The notes: generated by a model from the sequence alone, not told the origin. DNA of 64,000 bases from Microtetraspora niveoalba (GCF_001570405.1 NZ_BBYM01000015.1:42274-106273), one strand, 5' to 3'. Counted from the first letter of the stretch, positions 52,723 through 61,186 are shown. Numbers and translations: made by a program.

Positions 52723-53997
52723 ATGTCGCGTCGTACGTCCGTGCGGCCGGAGACGGCCCCCGTGCTGACCGGCCCGTTGTGGCGTTCCGCCTGTGCGGCG
52801 GAGCGGCTCCGGAGGAGGAGCGGCGACCCGCCCGCGCTCCCCGGCGCCCCTGACCCGAGGCCGTACGGGAGCCGCGACACGAGCCCGTACGGGGACCTGG
52901 AGGCGCCGGACCGCAACGGGATCGCCCTGGCGCACGGGTTCACCAGCAGGGTCGTCGGGCGCTCCGGCAGCCGGGTGGGCGGGGTGACCTGGCACGACGC
53001 GCCCGGTGGAGGGGCGTGTTTCCCCGACGGCGACGGATGGATCTACGTGTCCAACTCCGAGGTGCCGCTGCTCGGCGGCGTATCGGCGATCCGGTTCGGC
53101 CCGGACGGGACCATCAGGAGCGGATACCGCATCCTGTCCGGGACGGACCGCAACAGTGCGGGCGGGGCGACCCCCTGGGACACCTGGCTGTCCTGCGAGG
53201 AGACGAGCCGCGGCCGGATCTTCGAGTGCGACCCGTACGGGGAGAGGGCCGCCGTGCCGAGGCTCGCGATGGGCCTGTTCCGGCACGGGGGCGCCGCGTT
53301 CGATCCGGCGAGGACGGCGGTCTACCTGACCGAGGGAGAGCCGGACGGCTGCTTCTACCGCTTCCGGCCGGAGGAGTGGGGCGACCTGACGACCGGCGTC
53401 CTGGAGGTCATGGCGGGCGGCCCGGGGCCGGGGCCGGTCACCTGGCTGCGGGTCCCGCACCCGGCGGCGGCCCACGAGCCGACGCGCGACCAGGTCGAGG
53501 GCGCCCGGCGGTTCGACGGGGGCGGAGGTTGCCACTACTCCGGAGGCTTCTGCTACTTCACCACGGCGGGGGACGGGCGCGTCTGGGCGTACGACGCGGA
53601 GAACGAGTGGATCACCGTCCTCTACGCCGCGCCGCCGCCCCCGCCCGAGCGCGGTCTCCGGCCGGATGACGGCCACGGCGGCGCGGACGACAGCCTGGGC
53701 CAGGGCTCACCCGGCGGTGCGCGCGCCGGACTCGGCCACGACGCCGAGGCGGCGATGGCGGGGCTCGCCGGGGGGCTCTTCGCCGCCGATCGCGACGGGG
53801 ACGCGGAGATGACGATCCTCACGGAGGACGGCACACCGGCGCCGTTCCTGCGTGTCGTGGGCCTCGGCGGCGCCGGGATCACCGGTCCGGCCTTCTCACC
53901 CGACGGCGGCAGGCTCTACTTCTCCTCGCGTCGCGACGCTGAGGGGGAGCCGACGGCGGGCGTCACCTACGAGATCACCGGTCCCTTCCGCGGCTGA
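52723..53997 (+). CDS. PhoX-like phosphatase family protein (DUF839)
   Basis: A 424-residue protein with beta-propeller blades typical of PhoX/DUF839: GGVTWHDAPGGGACF, GWIYVSNSEVPLLGG, NSAGGATPWDTWLSCEE, FRHGGAAFDPARTAVYLTEGEPDGCFYRF and a late GPAFSPDGGRLYFSS. The catalytic Ca-Fe site of PhoX is built from such residues. Unlike most actinobacterial PhoX proteins there is no Tat signal peptide; the N-terminus MSRRTSVRPETAPVLTG is not hydrophobic, so it may be cytoplasmic. Two-thirds of the usual length is present. Confidence 0.8.
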   Translation: MSRRTSVRPETAPVLTGPLWRSACAAERLRRRSGDPPALPGAPDPRPYGSRDTSPYGDLEAPDRNGIALAHGFTSRVVGRSGSRVGGVTWHDAPGGGACFPDGDGWIYVSNSEVPLLGGVSAIRFGPDGTIRSGYRILSGTDRNSAGGATPWDTWLSCEETSRGRIFECDPYGERAAVPRLAMGLFRHGGAAFDPARTAVYLTEGEPDGCFYRFRPEEWGDLTTGVLEVMAGGPGPGPVTWLRVPHPAAAHEPTRDQVEGARRFDGGGGCHYSGGFCYFTTAGDGRVWAYDAENEWITVLYAAPPPPPERGLRPDDGHGGADDSLGQGSPGGARAGLGHDAEAAMAGLAGGLFAADRDGDAEMTILTEDGTPAPFLRVVGLGGAGITGPAFSPDGGRLYFSSRRDAEGEPTAGVTYEITGPFRG

Positions 53998-54054
53998 GCG
54001 GCCGGCCCCGCAGCCCGAACCCACCGAGCGCCGGCCGGCCGCGGCGGAGACCCG

Positions 54055-55500
54055 TCAGGACGCCCAGCCGCGTGCCCGATCGACCGCCTTCTTCCAGGTG
54101 GCGTACGCGCTGCCGTCGTCCGGCCCGGGCTCGAAGCGGCGGTCGAGCCGCCAGGTCTCGCGCAGCTCCTCCTGCGAGGACCAGACCCCCGCGCCGAGTC
54201 CGGCGAGGAACGCCGCCCCCAGAGCCGTCGTCTCCTGGATCACCGGCCGCTCGACCGGCGTGCCGATCTGGTCCGCCTGCATCTGCATCAGGAGGTCGTT
54301 CGCGCTCGCCCCGCCGTCGGCCTTCAGCACCGGCGCCGGCAGGTCCATCGTCTCCACGATGTCGCGCACCTCGAAGGCGATCGCCTCCAGCGTCGCCCGT
54401 ACGAGATGGGCCCGCGTGGTGCCGCGGGTGATGCCGAGGATCGTGCCGCGCGCCTCGGGATCCCAGTACGGCGCGCCGAGGCCGGTCAGGGCGGGGACGA
54501 AGACCACACCGCCCGAGTCGGGTACGGTCCGGGCGACGGCCTCGGTCTCGTCGGCGCTCCGGATCACGCCCAGCCCGTCGCGCAGCCATTGGACGGCGGC
54601 GCCGGTGACGAACACCGCGCCCTCCAGCGCGTACGTCATGGCGCCCGAAGGGGCCTGCCAGGCCACCGTGGTGAGCAGTCCGGCCGCCGAGCGGACGATC
54701 TCGTCCCCGGTGTTGACCAGGATGAACGAGCCGGTTCCGTAGGTGCACTTCACGTCGCCGGGCGCGAAGCAGGTCTGGCCGAACAGGGCCGCCTGCTGGT
54801 CCCCGGCCATGCCGCTGATCGGAAGGTCGAGCCCGAGGAACGCCTCGGGGGACGTGCGGCCGATCTCCCCGTAATTGGGGACGAGCTCCGGCAGCGCGTC
54901 CCGCGGCACCCCGAACAGCTCGCAGAGCTCGGGCGACCACGCGCCGCGCGTGATGTCGTACAGCAGGGTCCTGGACGCGTTGGACGGATCGGTGACGTGC
55001 CGCGCGCCGTTCGTGAGCCTCGCGATGAGATAGGAGTCGACCGTGCCGATCGCGATGTTGCCCGCGTTCCAGGCGCGGGGGTCGTTCTCGGCGAGCCAGG
55101 CCAGCTTGGTGCCGGTGAAATAGGGGTCGAGCCGCAGGCCCGTGAGCTCCGACACCCGGGGCTCGTGCTCACGCAGCCGCTCGCAGACGTCCGACGAGCG
55201 GCGGTCCTGCCAGACGATCGCGCGGCGCGGGGCGGCGAGCGTGGTGCGGTCCCACAGGACCGCGGTCTCCCGCTGGTTCGTGATGCCCACGCACCGCGGC
55301 GTCGCCGAGGCGCCGTCCAGTGCCGTACGGCACGCGGCCAGCGTCGCCTGCCAGATCTCCTCGGGGGCGTGCTCGACCCAGCCGGGCCGGGGGAAGTGCT
55401 GCGCGAACTCCTCGTATCCCCGTGACTCGATCCGGCCGTCCTCGGACACCACCAGGGCCATGACCCCGGTCGTTCCCGCGTCGATCGCCAGGACGCTCAC
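54055..55500 (-). CDS. glpK: Glycerol kinase
   Basis: A 481-residue FGGY kinase that phosphorylates glycerol. It has the ATP-binding LAIDAGTTGVMALVV, the glycerol site residues NQRETAVLWDR and GMAGDQQAALFGQ, and the signature EGAVFVTGAAVQWLRDGLG. The GTG at 55500 has GGAGG upstream. The glpF and glpD genes are not adjacent. It is convergent with the PhoX-like gene and divergent from pfkA. No glycerol regulator is visible here. Confidence 0.94.
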   Translation of the reverse strand: MSVLAIDAGTTGVMALVVSEDGRIESRGYEEFAQHFPRPGWVEHAPEEIWQATLAACRTALDGASATPRCVGITNQRETAVLWDRTTLAAPRRAIVWQDRRSSDVCERLREHEPRVSELTGLRLDPYFTGTKLAWLAENDPRAWNAGNIAIGTVDSYLIARLTNGARHVTDPSNASRTLLYDITRGAWSPELCELFGVPRDALPELVPNYGEIGRTSPEAFLGLDLPISGMAGDQQAALFGQTCFAPGDVKCTYGTGSFILVNTGDEIVRSAAGLLTTVAWQAPSGAMTYALEGAVFVTGAAVQWLRDGLGVIRSADETEAVARTVPDSGGVVFVPALTGLGAPYWDPEARGTILGITRGTTRAHLVRATLEAIAFEVRDIVETMDLPAPVLKADGGASANDLLMQMQADQIGTPVERPVIQETTALGAAFLAGLGAGVWSSQEELRETWRLDRRFEPGPDDGSAYATWKKAVDRARGWAS

Positions 55501-55830
55501 CGCGCCTCCTTCACCGGCACGTTGGTTACTGTGGCTGTTGGGCGGATGGTAACCCGCCGGGTCGCGAGCCGCGCCGGGCCGGGAAAAGGACACCGGTCAG
55601 CGAAAAGGCGCCGGTCAGCGAAAGCCGATGCTCCGGGGGAGGCTGATAGGAGAGCGAAGGCACGCGGCCGCTCGCCGGAATCCCGGCGCGAGGCGGGCCC
55701 GCTCGTTAGGCTTGATCACTCAACCGCAGTTTGGTCTAGACCAATACTGCCGCCTCGGGCAGAATGCCTTGCGTTGACGTGCTGGAGTGCCGGCATGGTC
55801 TGGCCGTGTATCCATATGGAGGAACCCGTC
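55501..55830. promoter_or_regulatory. Divergent glpK-pfkA regulatory region
   Basis: This 330-bp stretch holds no gene. It contains the DasR-type palindrome at 55731-55744 and GGAGGA before the pfkA start. The glpK promoter should lie near 55510-55560. Confidence 0.5.
55731..55744. promoter_or_regulatory. DasR-type (dre) operator upstream of pfkA
   Basis: TTGGTCTAGACCAA is a perfect 14-bp palindrome. It matches the centre of the DasR box (ACTGGTCTAGACCAGT type) used by the GlcNAc-sensing GntR regulator of Streptomyces. It ends 86 bp before the pfkA ATG. Confidence 0.65.
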
Positions 55831-56856
55831 ATGCGTATCGGAGTGCTGACCGGCGGCGGCGACTGTCCCGGGCTGAACGCCGTGATCCGCGCCGTCGTCC
55901 GCAAGGGCATCGGCGTCTACGGATACGAGTTCGTCGGCTTCCGTGACGGCTGGCGCGGCCCGCTCGAGGGCGAGACCATGAAGCTGGGCATCCCGGCCGT
56001 GCGCGGCATCCTTCCGCGCGGCGGCACGATCCTCGGCTCCTCCCGTACGAACCCGATCAAGATCGAGGGCGGTGTCGAGCGGATCAAGGAGAATCTCGCC
56101 GCGTCCGGCGTCGACGCCCTGATCGCGATCGGCGGAGAGGACACCCTCGGGGTCGCCAAGCAGCTCTACGACCGGGGCGTGCGGGTCGTCGGCGTGCCGA
56201 AGACGATCGACAACGACCTCAACGCCACCGACTACACCTTCGGCTTCGACACCGCGGTGAACATCGCGATGGAGGCCATCGACCGCCTCCACACCACCGC
56301 CGAGTCCCACCACCGCGCGCTCATCTGCGAGGTGATGGGCCGTCACGCGGGCTGGATCGCCCTGCACGCCGGCATGGCGGCGGGCGCGAACGTCATCCTG
56401 ATCCCGGAGAAGCCGTTCGACATCGACCGCGTCTGCTCCTACGTGGAGTCCCGCTTCAAGACCCGCTACTCGCCGATAATCGTCGTCGCGGAGGGCGCGC
56501 ACCCCATGGAGGGCCAGATGGCGCTCCAGACCGGCGAGCTCGACGCGTTCGGGCACGTCCGTCTCGGCGGCATCGGCGAGCTCCTCGCGCAGGAGATCGA
56601 GAAGCGCACCGGCAAGGAGGCCCGCACCACGGTCCTCGGCCACATCCAGCGCGGCGGCACGCCGACCGCCTACGACCGGGTCCTGGCCACCCGCTTCGGG
56701 CTCGGCGCCATCGACGCCGTCCACGAGGGTGACTACGGCAAGATGATCGCCCTGAACGGCACCGATATCGTGCGGGTCGGCCTCGACGCGGCGACCGCCG
56801 AGCTCAAGACCGTCCCCGTCTCGCGGTACGAGGAGGCCGAGGTCTTCTTCGGCTGA
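55831..56856 (+). CDS. pfkA: 6-phosphofructokinase, probable pyrophosphate-dependent type
   Basis: A 341-residue phosphofructokinase (MRIGVLTGGGDCPGLNAVIRAVV..., ILGSSRTNP, AFGHVRLGG, HIQRGGTPTAYDR). Position 104 is Asp (GGEDT) and 124 is Lys (PKTIDND; catalytic Asp 127). These two residues replace the Gly104/Gly124 of ATP enzymes and are the known mark of the pyrophosphate-dependent group, such as the Amycolatopsis methanolica enzyme. If so, this step is reversible and saves ATP. The ATG has GGAGGA upstream. A DasR box lies in its promoter. Confidence 0.93.
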   Translation: MRIGVLTGGGDCPGLNAVIRAVVRKGIGVYGYEFVGFRDGWRGPLEGETMKLGIPAVRGILPRGGTILGSSRTNPIKIEGGVERIKENLAASGVDALIAIGGEDTLGVAKQLYDRGVRVVGVPKTIDNDLNATDYTFGFDTAVNIAMEAIDRLHTTAESHHRALICEVMGRHAGWIALHAGMAAGANVILIPEKPFDIDRVCSYVESRFKTRYSPIIVVAEGAHPMEGQMALQTGELDAFGHVRLGGIGELLAQEIEKRTGKEARTTVLGHIQRGGTPTAYDRVLATRFGLGAIDAVHEGDYGKMIALNGTDIVRVGLDAATAELKTVPVSRYEEAEVFFG

Positions 56857-56887
56857 CGGGAGCCGGGAGTTCCGTCACGAGGACCGA

Positions 56888-56920
56888 GAAGGGCCGCCCC
56901 GGGTTCGGGGGCGGCCCTTC
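56888..56920 (+). terminator. Terminator after pfkA
   Basis: Perfect 13-bp stem (GAAGGGCCGCCCC / GGGGCGGCCCTTC) with a 7-nt loop, 32 nt after the stop codon and followed by GCCTG. Confidence 0.72.
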
Positions 56921-56944
56921 GCCTGTGGGAGACGGCCGGCGCCG

Positions 56945-57772
56945 TCAGTCGCGCCGGCGGTGGTGGTGCCGCCCGGCGGGGAGGGGGGCCGTCGATCCCT
57001 CCCGTCGCTCGGCCAGCCACTCCTCAAGCTCCGCCTCCGCGCGCAGCTCGTGCTCGGAGGGGGCGAGGATGACCGAGAGCAGCATGACGAGGGTGAACAT
57101 GCTGATGAGGACCAGCAGCGGCACCAGGAAGTCGAGCGCCTGGGCGCCGGGGACCGTCCCGGGATCCGGGTCGAGCCGCACGCTCATCGCGAACATCCCG
57201 GTGTAGTGCATCCCGCTCACCGCGACACCCATGATCAGCGCCGCGCCGGTGGTCGGGAGCGCCCCCCGCACGCGCAACGTGAACCACAGCGCCGCCGTCG
57301 CCGCGACGACCGCGATCAGGACCGAGCCGGTGACGACGGCGGGGTCGTAGCTGACGTGCCCCGGCATGTTCATGGCGGCCATCCCGACGTAGTGCATGCA
57401 CGCGACACCGCCTCCGGTGAGGGCCCCGCCCGCGAGCAGCGGAGCCGGCCGGGCGCCGCCGTACGCGACGATGAACAGCCCGGCGCCCACCACCGCCACC
57501 GCGATGAGCGCGGAGGCGACGGTGAGCGGGATGTCATAGCGGATCGGGATGTTCCCGACGTCGAACCCCATCATCGCGATGAAGTGCATGACCCAGATGC
57601 CGGTGCCGCCGATCGACACCGCACCGCCGACCAGCCAGCGCACCCGCTCGCCGCCCGCCACGAAACGGGCGCGTGCCGTCAGCATCAGCCCGAGCATCGA
57701 ACCGATGCTGGACATCACGTAGGCGAGCAACGGGGTGAGCAGGCCGTACGAGAAGTGGTTTATGTGCGCCAC
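56945..57772 (-). CDS. MHYT-domain integral membrane protein
   Basis: A 275-residue protein with seven hydrophobic segments and three MHYT-type motifs: VMHFIAMM, CMHYVGMAA and GMHYTGMFA. MHYT domains may bind copper or another metal and sense oxygen, CO or NO. In many bacteria they are fused to GGDEF-EAL output; here there is only a charged C-terminal tail (residues 245-275, rich in Glu, Arg and His). The output is unknown. GTG start at 57772 with AAAGG upstream. Confidence 0.85.
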   Translation of the reverse strand: MAHINHFSYGLLTPLLAYVMSSIGSMLGLMLTARARFVAGGERVRWLVGGAVSIGGTGIWVMHFIAMMGFDVGNIPIRYDIPLTVASALIAVAVVGAGLFIVAYGGARPAPLLAGGALTGGGVACMHYVGMAAMNMPGHVSYDPAVVTGSVLIAVVAATAALWFTLRVRGALPTTGAALIMGVAVSGMHYTGMFAMSVRLDPDPGTVPGAQALDFLVPLLVLISMFTLVMLLSVILAPSEHELRAEAELEEWLAERREGSTAPLPAGRHHHRRRD

Positions 57773-58347
57773 GATTCGCCTTTCCGACTAAATCGAGATG
57801 TCGGGAGTATGGCAACACGGCAGCATTTTTCAGTTTGACGTCGACGACGGTGAAGGTCGCGGGAAAAGGCTTTTCTTCCTGGGGGAGTGCTAATTCCTCA
57901 CCCGTACGGAAAGGTGCACTCCGAGTGAGGTTCGGTTCATGTTTCCCGTGGTCGTGATCGTGGCTCGCGTCGTGATCGCTTCCAGGAGCGCGAAATTCTC
58001 TCGCGTTCGGGGGATCCGAGTTCGCCGACGACGGCCGCGATTCGACCGCCCCGGATCCGGGCGAGCGGAATGCCGGCCGGGACGGAGATTCGGGGACGGC
58101 GCGGCCGAACGCCCCCGATTCCCGGCGGGAGAAGGGCTGAGCGGGCGGTTCCACAGCGGGGGGGAGGGGCCGGAGGGGGACCGGTCTCCACAGCGAGGGC
58201 GGACGAGGCGCGCGCGCGGACTAAAGTAGCGGGATCGCGGCGTTGTCCCTTGCCGGGCCGGTTTCCTTCCGGTTCGCCGCGGCCGCCCGCAGCCGCCACA
58301 CTTGCGGTAGCCGTACTGTCCCCGACCGCTTCGCCGGAGGTAACACG
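57773..58347. other. 575-bp divergent intergenic region (MHYT / thiI)
   Basis: No gene is seen. The part from 57780 to 58000 is less GC-rich than usual and contains small inverted repeats (for instance CGCGAAATTCTCTCGCG), and it should carry the MHYT promoter. TAAAGT near 58223 could be the thiI -10, leaving a leader of about 120 nt; no known riboswitch signature (no THI box) is visible. Confidence 0.4.
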
Positions 58348-59556
58348 ATGTCCGTGACGGCCATGTCGGCCCTGGGTGAGCCCTGCGTGCTGCTCAAGCT
58401 GGGCGAGGTCGTCCTCAAGGGCAGGAACCGCGAGCTCTTCGAGAGCCGGCTGCGCTCCAACATCAAGGCCGCGCTCAAGGAGTTCACGGTCGACATCCGG
58501 CAGCGGCACGGCGTGATCGCGCTGTTCCTCCCCGAGGGCACGTCCGTGGACGTCGCCGAGGCGGTCGCGCGACGCGTGTCCGAGGTGCCCGGCCTGGTGC
58601 GGGTCAACCTCGCCTGGCGGGTCGCCAAGACCCCCGAGGCCGTGACCGAGGCCGCCGTCGAGCTGATCAGGGACAGGGACGAGGTCGCCCGCAAGGCGCG
58701 GTTCGCCGTGCGCTCCCGGCGCAGGGACAAGCGCTTCCCGCTGCGCTCGAACGAGCTGGACCGGCTCGTCGGCGGCACCATCAACGACACGTACGGCCTG
58801 CCGGTCGACCTGCGCAACCCCGAGCTGACCGTCTACATCGAGGTGGACAGGGACGAGGTCTTCGTCTTCACCGACGGGCTGCCCGGTCAGGGCGGCCTTC
58901 CGGTCGGCTCCAGCGGCCGGGCGCTGGTCCTGATGTCCGGCGGCATCGACTCGCCGGTCGCCGCCTACCGGATGATGCGGCGCGGGCTCCGGGTGGACTT
59001 CCTGCACTTCTCCGGCATCCCGTTCACCACGTCCGAGTCCATCTACAAGGCGTACGCGCTGGTCCGCCGGCTCGACCGGTTCCAGGGGAAGTCGCGCCTG
59101 TGGGTGGTGCCGTTCGGCAAGGCCCAGCAGTCGATCAGGGCGTCCGGGCAGGACCGGCTCGCGGTGATCGCGCAGCGGCGGCTGATGCTGAAGACGGCGG
59201 AGGAGGTCGCGCACCGCATCCACGCGGAGGCGCTGGTCACCGGTGACTCGCTCGGCCAGGTCTCGTCCCAGACGCTGACCAACATCACCGCGCAGGACAA
59301 CGCGGTGGACATGCCCATCCTGCGGCCGCTGATCGGGCTGGACAAGACCGAGATCATGGCCGAGGCGCGGCGGATCGGCACGCTGGAGATCTCCGAGCTG
59401 CCGGACGAGGACTGCTGCACCCTCCTCGCCCCGCGTACGGCGGAGACCCGGGCCAAGATCGAGGACCTGAAGGTGATCGAGAAGCGGCTCGACGCCGAGG
59501 AGCTGGCCGTCCAGCTCGCCGACTCGCTCCAGGAGTACAAGCTCGAGGACGCCTGA
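58348..59556 (+). CDS. thiI: tRNA 4-thiouridine synthetase ThiI
   Basis: A 402-residue enzyme. An N-terminal ferredoxin-like and THUMP region (residues about 60-165) is followed by a PP-loop with SGGIDSP (197-203) for tRNA adenylation. The C-terminal rhodanese domain of E. coli ThiI (482 residues) is missing, as in many Gram-positive bacteria, so sulfur must come from a partner such as the cysteine desulfurase/TusA pair at 6.8-8.3 kb. The ATG has GGAGG 7 nt upstream. Confidence 0.92.
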   Translation: MSVTAMSALGEPCVLLKLGEVVLKGRNRELFESRLRSNIKAALKEFTVDIRQRHGVIALFLPEGTSVDVAEAVARRVSEVPGLVRVNLAWRVAKTPEAVTEAAVELIRDRDEVARKARFAVRSRRRDKRFPLRSNELDRLVGGTINDTYGLPVDLRNPELTVYIEVDRDEVFVFTDGLPGQGGLPVGSSGRALVLMSGGIDSPVAAYRMMRRGLRVDFLHFSGIPFTTSESIYKAYALVRRLDRFQGKSRLWVVPFGKAQQSIRASGQDRLAVIAQRRLMLKTAEEVAHRIHAEALVTGDSLGQVSSQTLTNITAQDNAVDMPILRPLIGLDKTEIMAEARRIGTLEISELPDEDCCTLLAPRTAETRAKIEDLKVIEKRLDAEELAVQLADSLQEYKLEDA

Positions 59557-59668
59557 CCTGGTCCGCGAACCGGTCGAGGACCCTCCGTTCCCCGTCGCGG
59601 TCGATGACGTCGTCAGGCCCGGGCGGCATGCGGGGCAGCGTGTCGTCCCCGCTCGCCCGCCCGTCGGC

Positions 59669-59690
59669 GTTCCAGGAAAGTTCCAGGAAA
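59669..59690 (+). repeat. Two tandem 11-bp repeats
   Basis: GTTCCAGGAAA occurs twice in tandem at 59669-59679 and 59680-59690. It lies between thiI and the terminator and is not in a recognised gene. Confidence 0.45.
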
Positions 59691-59744
59691 CCCGTCCGGC
59701 TCGCCGTCATACGTGGATTCCGCGACGAATGAGCCCCGCCCGTC

Positions 59745-59778
59745 GGTACGGCTCGCCGCTCGTGGCGCAAGCCGTACC
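59745..59778. terminator. Bidirectional terminator between thiI and aroF
   Basis: GGTACGGCT and AGCCGTACC are perfect 9-bp arms; a smaller CGCC/GGCG stem sits inside the 16-nt loop. It lies in the 304-bp gap between two convergent genes. The rest of that gap holds no gene. Confidence 0.6.
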
Positions 59779-59860
59779 CGGTCGTCTGCGGCCGGACGGC
59801 CGGAAGGTCACGGGCGCGGGGTCACGCGGTGGCGGGCCGCGCCCGTAGGCGGAAGGAAGG

Positions 59861-60907
59861 TCACGCGGGCACCGGGGCGGCGTGCGTGACGTCGGTGAGC
59901 GTACGGCCGAGCAGCGGGGGGAACTGGCGCATCACCCGCGCGAGCTCGCGCAGGTCGCCGTTGACCAGTGCCTGGGGGCCGTCGCAGAGGGCCTGCTCGG
60001 GGTGCGGGTGGACGTCGATGATCACGCCGTCGGCGCCGACCGCGACCGCCGCGCGGGTGAGCGGCAGGACGAGGTCGCGGCGCCCGCCCGAGTGGGACGG
60101 GTCGACGATCACGGGGAGGTGGGAGAGCCGCTGCGCGACCGGGACCGCGGAGACGTCCAGGGTGTTGCGGGTGGCGGTCTCGAACGTGCGGATGCCGCGC
60201 TCGCACAGCACGATGTCGAGGTTGCCGCGCTGGGCGATGTACTCGGCCGACATCAGCCACTCCTCGATCGTGCCGCTCATCCCGCGCTTGAGCATGACCG
60301 GCTTGCCCGCCTTGCCGACCGCCTGGAGCAGCGCGAAGTTCTGCGTGTTGCGGGTGCCGATCTGCAGCATGTCGGCGTAGGACGCGACCAGCTCGACGTC
60401 GTGGGCGTCCACCACCTCGGTGACGATCGGCAGGCCGGTCTTCTCGCGTACGTCGGCGAGGATGCGCAGGCCCTCCTCGCCCAGCCCCTGGAAGGCGTAC
60501 GGCGAGGTGCGCGGCTTGAAGGCGCCGCCGCGCAGCAGGGTCGCGCCCGCGGCCTTGGCCATCTCGGCCGCCTCCAGGGTCTGCTGCGGCGTCTCGACCG
60601 CGCACGGGCCCGCGATGAGCGTCACGGTGTCGGGACCGATCGGCACCCCGCCGACCCTGACAGTGGACCGCTCGGGATGGTTCTCCCTGCTGACCAGCTT
60701 GTACGGCACGGACACGCGCATGACGTCCGCGACGCCGGACTTGCCGCGCAGGTTCAGCGCCGCGAACCGTTCGACGTCGCCGACCAGCCCGATGATCGTC
60801 CGGCTCACGCCGCGGCTGACGAACGCCTCGCCGCCGGCAGTGGCGACGAGCCCGACGATGGACTCGATGTCGTCCTGGCTCGCCTCGGATCCCATGACGA
60901 TGACCAT
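59861..60907 (-). CDS. aroF: DAHP synthase, type I-beta, with regulatory ferredoxin-like domain
   Basis: A 348-residue enzyme that condenses PEP and erythrose-4-phosphate, the first step of the aromatic amino acid pathway. Residues 1-75 form the FL domain that confers Phe/Tyr feedback in Thermotoga-type enzymes. The TIM barrel follows, with LIAGPCAVETPQQ, LRGGAFKPRTSPY, IGTRNTQNF, PVMLKRGMSGT and VDPSHSGGRRD. The ATG at 60907 has AGGAG 5 nt upstream; GTG 60913 is too close to it. Upstream lies a leader peptide and terminator (60935-61079), so it is controlled by attenuation. Confidence 0.94.
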   Translation of the reverse strand: MVIVMGSEASQDDIESIVGLVATAGGEAFVSRGVSRTIIGLVGDVERFAALNLRGKSGVADVMRVSVPYKLVSRENHPERSTVRVGGVPIGPDTVTLIAGPCAVETPQQTLEAAEMAKAAGATLLRGGAFKPRTSPYAFQGLGEEGLRILADVREKTGLPIVTEVVDAHDVELVASYADMLQIGTRNTQNFALLQAVGKAGKPVMLKRGMSGTIEEWLMSAEYIAQRGNLDIVLCERGIRTFETATRNTLDVSAVPVAQRLSHLPVIVDPSHSGGRRDLVLPLTRAAVAVGADGVIIDVHPHPEQALCDGPQALVNGDLRELARVMRQFPPLLGRTLTDVTHAAPVPA

Positions 60908-60947
60908 GGTCACTCCTAGTTGGTGCTGTCGTTTTCCTCGCGAAACG

Positions 60948-60984
60948 CGAAAGGCCCCGGGTCCTGTGGACCCGGGGCCTTTCG
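60948..60984 (-). terminator. Attenuator terminator hairpin of aroF
   Basis: Perfect 17-bp stem (CGAAAGGCCCCGGGTCC / GGACCCGGGGCCTTTCG) with a 3-nt loop, lying between the leader peptide stop and the aroF start, 41 nt before the aroF ATG. GGGTCC of its left arm can pair instead with GGACCC of the leader (plus 61031-61036). That is the mark of an attenuator. Confidence 0.75.
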
Positions 60985-60997
60985 TTCGCCTTGGCTG

Positions 60998-61066
60998 TCA
61001 GCGCAGCGCTAAGGGGCGAGCGGTCCCTGCGGGTCCGTCGCCATACCAAAACTCAGCGGTACGCAT
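60998..61066 (-). CDS. Aromatic leader peptide (Phe-Trp-Tyr) of aroF
   Basis: A 22-codon ORF, too short for ordinary gene callers. It starts MRTAEFWYGDG, so Phe, Trp and Tyr codons (6-8; TTT TGG TAT) lie in a row. These are the three end products of the pathway whose first enzyme lies downstream. The ATG follows a -10 TATATT (61074-61079) by 7 nt, with no ribosome site, so it is read as a leaderless start. A GGCGACGG...CCGCTCGCC hairpin begins right after the Tyr codon. All three features fit ribosome-mediated attenuation. Confidence 0.7.
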   Translation of the reverse strand: MRTAEFWYGDGPAGTARPLALR

Positions 61067-61073
61067 GCCAGGC

Positions 61074-61079
61074 AATATA
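61074..61079 (-). promoter_or_regulatory. -10 element (TATATT) of the aroF leader
   Basis: TATATT on the minus strand, 7 nt before the leader ATG at 61066. It is the most AT-rich -10 in the region. A convincing -35 is not visible. Confidence 0.5.
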
Positions 61080-61186
61080 GCGCATGTCCGGCGATGCCGA
61101 CGTCACCGTCCTCGCCGGCCCCGGTCGCCGGACCGGTGACGGGGGGCGGTGCCGGTGAGCGGAACGGCTGGTGGCAGTATGGCGAC

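Noticed and set aside
57939-58229. ORF in the MHYT-thiI gap
   Set aside because: Low-complexity Arg/Gly/Pro product with no start signal; typical spurious frame.
59354-59770. Minus-strand ORF between thiI and aroF (MRHERRAVPTGG...)
   Set aside because: It overlaps the thiI 3' end and a terminator, has no recognisable domain, and looks like an antisense shadow of GC-rich DNA.
61053-61112. Alternative leader ORF on the minus strand ending in MRYIAWHAYR
   Set aside because: It also has aromatic residues, but its ATG lies upstream of the TATATT -10, so it would not be in the transcript proposed here. It would become relevant if transcription starts further upstream.
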